This document shows, one piece after another, positions 4,804 through 10,663 of a stretch of 10,663 nucleotides of DNA. The notes beneath the pieces were generated by a model. That model saw only the letters and a list, made by a program, of their open reading frames with translations, was not told where the DNA came from and searched no databases. The position numbers and the translations under genes are program-made. How positions within the stretch are numbered: position 1 is the stretch's first letter; each line of letters begins with the position of its first letter. The DNA is from CBCXVS01 sp965178525 (lineage in GTDB: Bacteria > Tectomicrobia > Entotheonellia > Entotheonellales > Entotheonellaceae): positions 1 through 10,663 of the forward strand of contig CBCXVS010000269.1 in the NCBI GenBank assembly GCA_965178525.1, given 5' to 3'.

Positions 4804-6135
4804 TCATAGCGTCTGATTGAGCCGATGCACGTCCTGCCCGATCACGGAACTCAACCGTCGCAAACCGTCCTGAAGATACGCCTCCACCCAGTGCACGGCC
4901 GCTCCCATCGCAGAGAGCCGATACACATCAGCCTGCCGCTCTAAGAGCCCAAGTTCGACCGCATAGCGGCGTGAGGAGGAGACATCCGCGATCAGCCCCG
5001 GGTCGATCGATGCCTGCAAGGTCCGTTCGCTGAAAACCGGTTTGGCAGGGACTTGTGACAGCAGGAGGAGAGGTGAGATATGATAGATCACATTCTGTCT
5101 TTTTCTCGGCCTTAAAGACTTCCGGGATATGTGGCGTGTGAGTTGATGCCGGCTGCGGAGGAGTTGCCGCAGCGCCTTCCGATCCGATTCTTGCAGCGCC
5201 TTCAAGGCATCAAGTGCAGCAGCCGACTCAAACGATTCAATGGACGAAATCGCTTTGCGGCGCGTGTCAGCATTCGTGTCGGTCATCAGCTCCCGGAGCG
5301 TCTCAAAGGCCGTTTCGGTACGGGCCAATCCCAGGATCTCCGCCGCCATGTTGCGCCGGTGTTCGTCTTGCAGCCAAGATTGCCGAATATACGCGGCCGC
5401 TTGCACGCGATCGAGGTGACACAGCGCGACAACCGCTTCCCGTTCCAGGGTTCGGGCCGTCGCGTTGGTGGCCATGGCGATGATGGTTTCGACTACGTCA
5501 GACAGGGGGAGCGTTGGATGGCCCAGTCGCCCGACACAGCGGAGGATGGCGATCTGCTGCGATTCGTTGTCCGTGTCCGTTAACAGATGACCCAACTGCT
5601 GCGTCAACGTCAGGCGAAGCGTATCCGAAAGGGTCGCAAGGGGAGCAGCGCCAATTTCCGATTCCCGCATCCATCTGACAAGTTCGGGATAATTTTCACG
5701 ATGCAGTTGCGTTTCGATCGACGGCGCTTTCCCATCGCATAAGGTGTTCAGGAGTTTGGCATAGAGGGCCAGGCCGTAGATCGCACGTCCTTGCAGACGC
5801 ACATCGGCGGCATGGAGCCAATCGGATAAGGCGGATGCAAAGCCGTCGCCCCACATCGTCAGGGCTTTATAGATGAGGGACAAATCCTTGCTGTCGGGCG
5901 CGGTGCGGAGCACGTCCAAGAGACATGGGAAGGCATAGGTGGGAAAACAGGCAAACGCTTCCGCGACAATACCCTCGGACCAGATGGCATATCCCCGTTT
6001 CATCGGGATGACGGGAACAAAATCGATCAACAGCAGACGCTCGACTTTCGACGCGTCAGGCGCCGAACTGAGAAGGATATCAGCGAGGCGCTGGTAATTG
6101 TCTTCAACGGCGTAAGCGTAGGTTTCGAGTTCCAT
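4804..6135 (-). CDS. HEAT-repeat protein with C-terminal winged-helix-like segment
   Basis: This 443-residue, mostly helical protein has no signal peptide and no membrane segment. Seen: residues 1-140 are helical and less regular. From about 175 to 330 there are helical pairs of HEAT type, clearest in ESQQIAILRCVGRLG, LEREAVVALCHL, HRRNMAAEILGLARTETAFE and ADTRRKAISSIESF. A basic stretch follows (RSRHQLTRHISRKSLRPRKR, 327-346). Residues 360-410 (VFSERTLQASIDPG, SSRRYAVELGLLERQADVYR) have the pattern of a small winged helix in which YAVELGLLER would be the recognition helix and the last part the wing. HEAT repeats are protein-binding scaffolds; the function is unknown. No good Shine-Dalgarno precedes the ATG. 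The gene is transcribed away from the DUF1800 gene, with 141 nt between their starts. Confidence 0.75.
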   Translation of the reverse strand: MELETYAYAVEDNYQRLADILLSSAPDASKVERLLLIDFVPVIPMKRGYAIWSEGIVAEAFACFPTYAFPCLLDVLRTAPDSKDLSLIYKALTMWGDGFASALSDWLHAADVRLQGRAIYGLALYAKLLNTLCDGKAPSIETQLHRENYPELVRWMRESEIGAAPLATLSDTLRLTLTQQLGHLLTDTDNESQQIAILRCVGRLGHPTLPLSDVVETIIAMATNATARTLEREAVVALCHLDRVQAAAYIRQSWLQDEHRRNMAAEILGLARTETAFETLRELMTDTNADTRRKAISSIESFESAAALDALKALQESDRKALRQLLRSRHQLTRHISRKSLRPRKRQNVIYHISPLLLLSQVPAKPVFSERTLQASIDPGLIADVSSSRRYAVELGLLERQADVYRLSAMGAAVHWVEAYLQDGLRRLSSVIGQDVHRLNQTL

Positions 6136-6218
6136 GGTGCACCAGCAACCTTTTCTACCTGGCCGGCTTTCGATGTGCCGCCGTCTATCACCATTCCCGT
6201 ATCCTGATCACGCATTTA

Positions 6219-6227
6219 TGTTATACT
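6219..6227 (+). promoter_or_regulatory. Possible extended -10 promoter for the DUF1800-NHL-DUF1501 genes
   Basis: TGTTATACT fits an extended -10 (TG-n-TATACT), 49 nt before the ATG at 6277. No convincing -35 stands 17 nt upstream, which is tolerated for extended -10 promoters. The imperfect palindrome AATATCATATT lies just downstream and could be an operator. Confidence 0.35.
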
Positions 6228-6276
6228 ACGACCAATATCATATTAGCATGCAAAGACTAGGCTGCAAGGAGGCGAT

Positions 6277-7722
6277 ATGGGTGTCCAACAGAACGACATC
6301 GAGCTGATGGCGCACTTGATGCGTCGGGCGGGGTTCGGCGCCACGCGTTGTGAACTTGACGCATATGCTGCCAAGGGCTATGACGCCACGGTAGAAGCGT
6401 TGCTCAACCCTGCGGAGCCGCAGGCGATGCCGGACGATCTGATCAGACGCTACCATCATGAGCAGTCGGGCATGATAGGGCAACAAAACCCCGGGGCCTA
6501 CTGGCTTTACAAGATGATCACCACCACGGCCCCCCTGCAGGAGAAAATGGCCCTGTTCTGGCATAGCATCTTTGCCACGGGATATCCCAAAATTACGCAG
6601 GGCAAAGTCCTCATCGACCAGATCAGGATGTTCCGGCACTACGGGATGGGCAGCTTCCAGATGCTCCTGGTGGAACTCTCCAAAGACCCGGCCATGATCG
6701 TCTGGCTGGACAACAACGACAACCATAAGGGCGCGATTAACGAAAACTACGGCCGAGAACTTTTAGAGCTCTTCTCCATGGGGGTCGGGAATTACACCGA
6801 GGATGACATCAAGGCGTGCTCGCGCGCCTTTACCGGCTGGGCACTGGGCAATACGGAATACATGGCGCTCCGCGCCGCACGCGACTCGATCTGGCCATAT
6901 GGCCGCATTGCCTGGCACTTCGCGTACAATGCGGAAGACCATGACGATGGCGAGAAAAACTTCCTGGGGCATACAGGCGCGTTTAACGGTGAGGACATCA
7001 TTGACATTATCTGCCAACAACCCGCCACAGCCCGCTTCATCGCCAGGCACCTGTACGATTTCTTTGTGGCCGAAGAACCGCCCGTGCCGCAGTGGCCCGA
7101 CACACCGCCGCGAGATCCCGACGCCATCGAGACGCTGGCCCAGGCCTATGTCGAAAGCGGCTACGACATCAAGGCCATGCTGCGCGCGCTCTTCACCTCC
7201 GACTTCTTCAAATCTGAAGACGTGCGATTGGTGCGGGTCAAGAGTCCGGCGGAATTGGTGGCGAGCGTACTGCGCCTGACGGGCGAGTTTGATCGGCCGC
7301 GCCGCGAGATCCTGGACAGGAATTTGCAGATGACCTACATGGGTCAGTATCTCATCAATCCGCCGTCCGTCGAGGGCTGGCACCAGGGCATGGAATGGGT
7401 CGATACCGGCACGCTCGTGGAACGGCTCAACTTTGCCACGCAGCAGTTGAGCGATGTGCAGAAGCCCGGCGTCAAGGCCATGATCCGCCAGGTCGCAGCG
7501 GCAGGCGACGGCGCGCTCTCACCGGCACACTTGGTGGATGCCTGCCTGGACGTGATGGGCGTGGTGACCGTTTCGGCGGACACACGTGAGGTCCTGGAAG
7601 ACTTTGCGGCCGAGGACGGCCCGTTGGACGTGAGCGCCGACAACCTGGATAAACAGTCCGAACAGCGGATTGCCCAGATGTTGCAGATGGTCTCGGCCAC
7701 GCACGAATTTCAGCGGGCCTAG
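6277..7722 (+). CDS. DUF1800 family protein
   Basis: This 481-residue protein has the DUF1800 pattern. Seen: HLMRRAGFGAT (13-23) at the start, helices up to the MALFWHSIFATG block (91-102), the family signature NENYGRELLELFSMGVGNY (155-173) followed by a helix ending AFTGWALG, GHTGAFNGEDIIDIICQQPA (231-250), RFIARHLYDFFV, then IKAMLRALFTSDFF and the late NPPSVEGW motif. The length is typical. The biochemical role of DUF1800 is not established; genes are frequently paired with DUF1501, as here. There is no signal peptide or Tat motif, so it appears cytoplasmic. A strong ribosome-binding site (AAGGAGG, 6266-6272) sets the start. The NHL gene follows after 46 nt. Confidence 0.92.
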   Translation: MGVQQNDIELMAHLMRRAGFGATRCELDAYAAKGYDATVEALLNPAEPQAMPDDLIRRYHHEQSGMIGQQNPGAYWLYKMITTTAPLQEKMALFWHSIFATGYPKITQGKVLIDQIRMFRHYGMGSFQMLLVELSKDPAMIVWLDNNDNHKGAINENYGRELLELFSMGVGNYTEDDIKACSRAFTGWALGNTEYMALRAARDSIWPYGRIAWHFAYNAEDHDDGEKNFLGHTGAFNGEDIIDIICQQPATARFIARHLYDFFVAEEPPVPQWPDTPPRDPDAIETLAQAYVESGYDIKAMLRALFTSDFFKSEDVRLVRVKSPAELVASVLRLTGEFDRPRREILDRNLQMTYMGQYLINPPSVEGWHQGMEWVDTGTLVERLNFATQQLSDVQKPGVKAMIRQVAAAGDGALSPAHLVDACLDVMGVVTVSADTREVLEDFAAEDGPLDVSADNLDKQSEQRIAQMLQMVSATHEFQRA

Positions 7723-7768
7723 GTCAGGGGCGCGAGGCAAGGGGTACGGAGCAAAGCGAGGTGCAGCG

Positions 7769-8797
7769 ATGACGAGCAGCCAGGCAACACGAGGAGCCGT
7801 TTTCCTGAAGTATAGTCATACCATCGGTCTCTCGACCATGGCGGGGCGGGGCTTTTACTATCCGGTTGACACGGCACTCGGTGCGGACGGTAAGCTCTAC
7901 ACGGTAAGCCGCTCTCTGGATGGCGATCCGCGTGGCCTGCGCGTCACGGTTTATGATCCGGATAGCGAGTACTACGGCGCCTTTGGGTCTCACGGTACGG
8001 GCGCGGGCCAGTTTATCTGGCCCACGGCCATCGCCAGGGATAGCCAGGGCCATACGTACATTGCCGACGAGTATACCAACCGCATCACGGTGTTCGATGC
8101 CTCATGGGAACCCTTAGAAACGTGGGGCGTAACTGGGACCGAGGTGGGTGAGTTTGATGGCCCTTCCGGACTGATTTTTGATCGCGAGGACCATCTGTAC
8201 GTCGTCGACCATCAGAACCACCACGTGCAAAAATTCACCAAGGACGGCCGCTTTCTTTCCAGCTTTGGCACCGCAGGCGCCGGGGATGGACAGTTCCAGC
8301 TTCCCTGGGGCATCACGCTGGGCAACGATGGCAATCTGTACATCGCGGATTGGCGCAATGACCGCATCCAAAAACTCTCGCCGGAGGGTCAATGCCTGGC
8401 CACGTACGGCACATCGGGTCGTGGCGATGGGCAGTTTTACAGACCCGCCAGTGTCGCGGTGGATGCGGAAGGTTACATGTATATAGCGGACTGGGGCAAC
8501 GAACGGGTGCAAGTGCTCGACCCCGAAGGCGGCTTTGTACAGACGTTGCGGGGTGAGGCCACGGACTCCAAATGGGCGGAAGACTTTCCGCGCATCAACC
8601 GGGAGGAGGCGGCCGCGCGCGCCAACACTAACATGGAGCTGGATATTGCGTTCTTCACCGACGACCCGCATGAGGCGTCGTCGCATATCGAAAAATATTT
8701 CTGGGCGCCCACCTCAGTGAAGGTTGATGGCAAGGGCCGGCTTTATGTCACCGAAAGCAATCGTCACCGGGTACAGATTTACGAACGGGCATCCTGA
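7769..8797 (+). CDS. NHL-repeat beta-propeller protein
   Basis: This 342-residue protein is built of NHL repeats (P-x-G-hydrophobic, then a strand, then YIAD and N-RIQ). Six blades are visible, starting near residues 32, 84, 132, 179, 226 and 314. Representative units are GHTYIADEYTNRITVF, DHLYVVDHQNHHVQKF, GNLYIADWRNDRIQKL, GYMYIADWGNERVQVL and GRLYVTESNRHRVQIY, with G-GDGQF turns between them. An acidic insert of about 50 residues (260-310) separates blades five and six. Such propellers bind proteins or ligands; no catalytic motif is visible. The ATG at 7769 was chosen over an upstream in-frame start because GAGG (7758-7761) precedes it and because the longer form would overlap the DUF1800 gene with non-propeller sequence. 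No signal peptide. It is the middle gene of the likely operon and may be the partner-binding subunit (inference). Confidence 0.88.
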   Translation: MTSSQATRGAVFLKYSHTIGLSTMAGRGFYYPVDTALGADGKLYTVSRSLDGDPRGLRVTVYDPDSEYYGAFGSHGTGAGQFIWPTAIARDSQGHTYIADEYTNRITVFDASWEPLETWGVTGTEVGEFDGPSGLIFDREDHLYVVDHQNHHVQKFTKDGRFLSSFGTAGAGDGQFQLPWGITLGNDGNLYIADWRNDRIQKLSPEGQCLATYGTSGRGDGQFYRPASVAVDAEGYMYIADWGNERVQVLDPEGGFVQTLRGEATDSKWAEDFPRINREEAAARANTNMELDIAFFTDDPHEASSHIEKYFWAPTSVKVDGKGRLYVTESNRHRVQIYERAS

Positions 8798-8802
8798 ACA
8801 AT

Positions 8803-8842
8803 AGCTATTAGCTATCAGCTGTCAGCTATCAGCTATCAGCTA
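8803..8842. repeat. Tandem heptad repeat AGCTATC
   Basis: Five consecutive 7-mers, AGCTATT, AGCTATC, AGCTGTC, AGCTATC and AGCTATC, are followed by a partial AGCTA. The array starts 5 nt after the NHL stop codon. Arrays of this kind are found as variable intergenic repeats in many bacterial genomes; copy number could vary between strains. Confidence 0.85.
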
Positions 8843-8881
8843 AAAAAGAAGATGTAAGATTCTTCTTCCAGTGTTTTAGCT
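8838..8881. other. Long imperfect hairpin between the NHL and DUF1501 genes
   Basis: Outer arms AGCTAAAA (8838-8845) and TTTTAGCT (8874-8881) enclose inner arms AAGAAGA (8846-8852) and TCTTCTT (8861-8867), with loop TGTAAGAT and a 6-nt bulge (CCAGTG) on the 3' side. In RNA this could attenuate transcription, protect the upstream message or set different amounts of the flanking gene products. There is no terminal T tract after the stem, so a standard intrinsic terminator is unlikely. Confidence 0.5.
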
Positions 8882-8914
8882 TATAGCTTGCAACTAAGAT
8901 CAAGGAGTTGGGTT

Positions 8915-10042
8915 ATGGTCGCGAACAAAGACAATCGGTCTGTTGTCGTGGTGCAGCTCTCCGGCGGCAACGACGCTCTCAACACGGTTATTCCGTACAA
9001 CAACGCGTTGTATTATGAAAACCGTCCCTATGTAAATATCGCGCAGGATGAGGTGCTGAAGCTGGATGACGAGTTGGGCTTCAATCCCAGCATGGCCCCG
9101 ATGAAACGGCTCTGGGACGAGGGCAAGGTCGCTGTTATTAACGGCGTCGGTTATCCCAACCCCAACCGGTCGCATTTCCGTTCTATGGACGTCTGGCACA
9201 CGGCGGATAATGAGAAGGTCGGGCAGGAAGGGTGGCTCGGGAAAACCATACGGGACCTCGACCCCAAAGGCGAGAACGTGCTCACCGGCGTGAATTTTGG
9301 CCGCGGTCTACCCCGGGCGCTCTATGCCAAGGGTGTGCCGGTCGCTTCGGTGGGCAACCTGGAAACCTATGGGCTGTTTCCCAGCATGCAGGATGAGGCC
9401 ATACGGCATCGGGCACTGGCGGCATTTTCGAAGATGTATGGCGCTCAGGGTCGAGATATCGTCGCGGAGTTCATCACGCAAACGGGCACGGATGCGCTGA
9501 AGGGAGTGGATATTCTCCGAGTAGCGCCACAGCAATATACCTCAAGCGTTACGTATGCGGACAGCCCGATTGCACAGAACATGAAGAGCATTGCGCAGGT
9601 CATCTGTGCCGACTTGGGAACGCGCATCTACTACACACAGCACGCTAGCTTCGACACGCATTCCTCAGAGCTGAATACCCATGCGCAGCTGTGGCATGAT
9701 GTGTCCACGGCTCTTGGGGACTTCATGGACGACCTCAAAGAGCACGGCAAGGATGAGGACGTTGTCATCTTGATGTTCTCTGAGTTTGGCCGCCGCATCA
9801 AGGATAATGGCGCGGGTACCGACCACGGGTCAGGCGGCGTCGCCTTTGTCATGGGCACGCCGGTGCAAGGTGGTATGTACGGCGAGTTCCCGTCTCTAGA
9901 CGATAAAGATCAGCTCGAAGGCGATCTCCACTTCAATAACGATTTCCGCAGCACTTACGCCACCATCGTGGAGCAGTGGCTGGAGCTCGATCCGGTCACC
10001 GTCACCAACGGCGCCTTCGAGCAATTCGATTTGATCCGCTAG
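8915..10042 (+). CDS. DUF1501 family protein without export signal
   Basis: This 375-residue protein is of the DUF1501 family, which has an alkaline phosphatase/sulfatase-like fold. Seen: VVVVQLSGGNDALNTVIPY (10-28) at the N-terminus, VINGVGYPNPNRSHFRSMDV (74-93) with WHTA following, HASFDTHSSELNTH (243-256), LMFSEFGRRIKDNGAGTDHG (286-305) and a final AFVMGTP strand. The Asp/His residues in GGND, FDTH and TDHG are the likely metal-site candidates by analogy. Family members usually start with a Tat signal; this one starts directly at the first strand, so it is expected in the cytoplasm. The ATG at 8915 is supported by AAGGAG (8902-8907); an earlier in-frame TTG (8888) would add no signal peptide. 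Reaction unknown. It pairs with the DUF1800 protein two genes upstream. Confidence 0.92.
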   Translation: MVANKDNRSVVVVQLSGGNDALNTVIPYNNALYYENRPYVNIAQDEVLKLDDELGFNPSMAPMKRLWDEGKVAVINGVGYPNPNRSHFRSMDVWHTADNEKVGQEGWLGKTIRDLDPKGENVLTGVNFGRGLPRALYAKGVPVASVGNLETYGLFPSMQDEAIRHRALAAFSKMYGAQGRDIVAEFITQTGTDALKGVDILRVAPQQYTSSVTYADSPIAQNMKSIAQVICADLGTRIYYTQHASFDTHSSELNTHAQLWHDVSTALGDFMDDLKEHGKDEDVVILMFSEFGRRIKDNGAGTDHGSGGVAFVMGTPVQGGMYGEFPSLDDKDQLEGDLHFNNDFRSTYATIVEQWLELDPVTVTNGAFEQFDLIR

Positions 10043-10429
10043 TCATCTCCTCTTTGGCAAAGGGGGCAGGAAGACCTGGCTTCATCGACAGCTCCCGACC
10101 CCCTCCATCTCCCCTTTATATGTGCCTTGAATCCATCGTCCGGGACATCTCACCCTGAACAAATCTTCCGATATCTTATAGCCTTTTATATTACAAGGGG
10201 ATACGGGAATAAAAAGAAGTGTGTCCAAGATCACAAACTGGTTGTTGGAGGGCACAGCACATATGGCGTGAAAGCGGATGGGCATGAACACCTCATCCCG
10301 CACAAGATGAGATATAAGTACCGAAACACAATTAAATTTATAGTTTTCCCCTGGAGAAATGTATAAAGGAGATTCTGTCCAGGTACTTAGATCGTTCGAT
10401 ACCCCTTGTAAGTAAGAAGGAATTGACTC
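10043..10429. other. AT-rich intergenic region with inverted repeats, likely leader or promoter of next gene
   Basis: No convincing gene is present. An ORF on the opposite strand overlaps this gap but has no protein family features. Structures seen: CTCATC/GATGAG (10292-10297, 10306-10311) with an 8-nt loop, directly followed by TAAGTACC (10315-10322), which is the exact reverse complement of GGTACTTA (10382-10389). A TATAAA (10362-10367) lies between these arms and could be a -10, without a clear -35. The region resembles a structured 5' leader, but no known riboswitch class was recognised. Confidence 0.45.
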
Positions 10430-10663
10430 ATGCATACATGGCAAACTACCGGCTCCCATTGTCCTCGCCGCTTTTGGCGGACGGCCCTCGCGACCGTCTC
10501 GCTCGGTCTGCTGCTCAGCCATACCGTGGCGTATGCCGATAGCCTTGTCCTCGACCGGAGCGAGGACGCTTTTGCCACACACAGCACGGTCGAGGATACT
10601 TGGACGCAGCAGGATTATCAGTCGGCTCAGCCCATGATGCCACCTGAACATATACCTGAACCT
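10430..10663 (+). CDS. Secreted protein, N-terminal part only (runs off the window)
   Basis: The 78 codons present have no stop. Residues 1-36 form a Sec-type signal peptide: a basic region (CPRRFWR), a hydrophobic core (TALATVSLGLLLS) and a probable cleavage site after VAYA, before DS. RR is followed by FW, not the spacing of a good Tat motif. The start of the mature protein is acidic and polar (DSLVLDRSEDAFATHSTVED) and leads to WTQQDYQSAQPMMPPEHIPE. A short W-T-x(n)-A-x-PM-x-P string like this is seen at the start of some secreted trypsin-like peptidases, which is only a hint. AAGGA (10417-10421) precedes the ATG. Confidence 0.7.
   Translation, partial: MHTWQTTGSHCPRRFWRTALATVSLGLLLSHTVAYADSLVLDRSEDAFATHSTVEDTWTQQDYQSAQPMMPPEHIPEP

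Noticed and set aside
6763..7383. 206-codon minus-strand frame
   Set aside because: It is the complement of the DUF1800 coding sequence with no independent features.
8114..8686. 190-codon minus-strand frame
   Set aside because: It is a shadow of the NHL-repeat gene.
8803..8842. CRISPR-like array
   Set aside because: The repeats are 7-mers in direct tandem with no spacers.
10047..10066. Terminator after the DUF1501 gene (CTTTG/CAAAG)
   Set aside because: The arms are five bases with a one-base loop and no T tract, so no real hairpin would form.
10082..10651. 189-codon minus-strand frame
   Set aside because: It overlaps the signal-peptide gene and an AT-rich non-coding gap, and shows no family features or ribosome-binding site.

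Overview
This is a bacterial window with a degraded, rearranged left third (about 1-3000) and a well-kept right two thirds (about 3050-10663). No rRNA, tRNA or CRISPR array was seen. The organism cannot be named from the sequence. Moderate to high GC genes, Shine-Dalgarno sites, a paired DUF1800/DUF1501 set and accumulated toxin modules fit an environmental Gram-negative-type bacterium with a large genome. A Tectomicrobia/Entotheonella-like lineage is a guess only.

Left region. Positions 1-635 are AT-rich and hold the remains of a GTPase gene with two in-frame stops and one frameshift. A sharp change in composition follows, then an intact hicAB toxin-antitoxin pair (785-1485) with a perfect 8+8 bp palindrome just before hicA. 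Next are two copies of an isochorismatase-like gene with its leader. Copy A (1573-1794) has lost exactly 123 codons from the middle but stays in frame. Copy B (3063-3653) is full length. Between the copies, on the minus strand, is an orphan polymorphic-toxin tip (2427-2978) and its overlapping immunity gene (2071-2430). The toxin is cut off at its N-terminus exactly where copy B's repeat begins. The immunity gene has an in-frame TAA, beyond which 41 codons of good coding sequence continue.

Middle. The full-length isochorismatase-like gene is followed after 53 nt by a maleate isomerase / arylmalonate decarboxylase-type gene of the Asp/Glu racemase superfamily (3707-4462). The pairing resembles maleamate-to-maleate-to-fumarate catabolism. 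However, the first protein has valine where the catalytic cysteine is expected, so its reaction is uncertain. The convergent gap 4463-4803 holds repeats and a 38-bp perfect palindrome. A minus-strand HEAT-repeat protein with a winged-helix-like C-terminus follows (4804-6135).

Right. A probable operon runs DUF1800 protein (6277-7722), NHL beta-propeller (7769-8797), DUF1501 protein (8915-10042). None of the three shows an export signal. A heptad repeat and a long imperfect hairpin lie between the second and third genes. After a 387-nt gap with no convincing gene, a secreted protein begins at 10430 and runs off the window.
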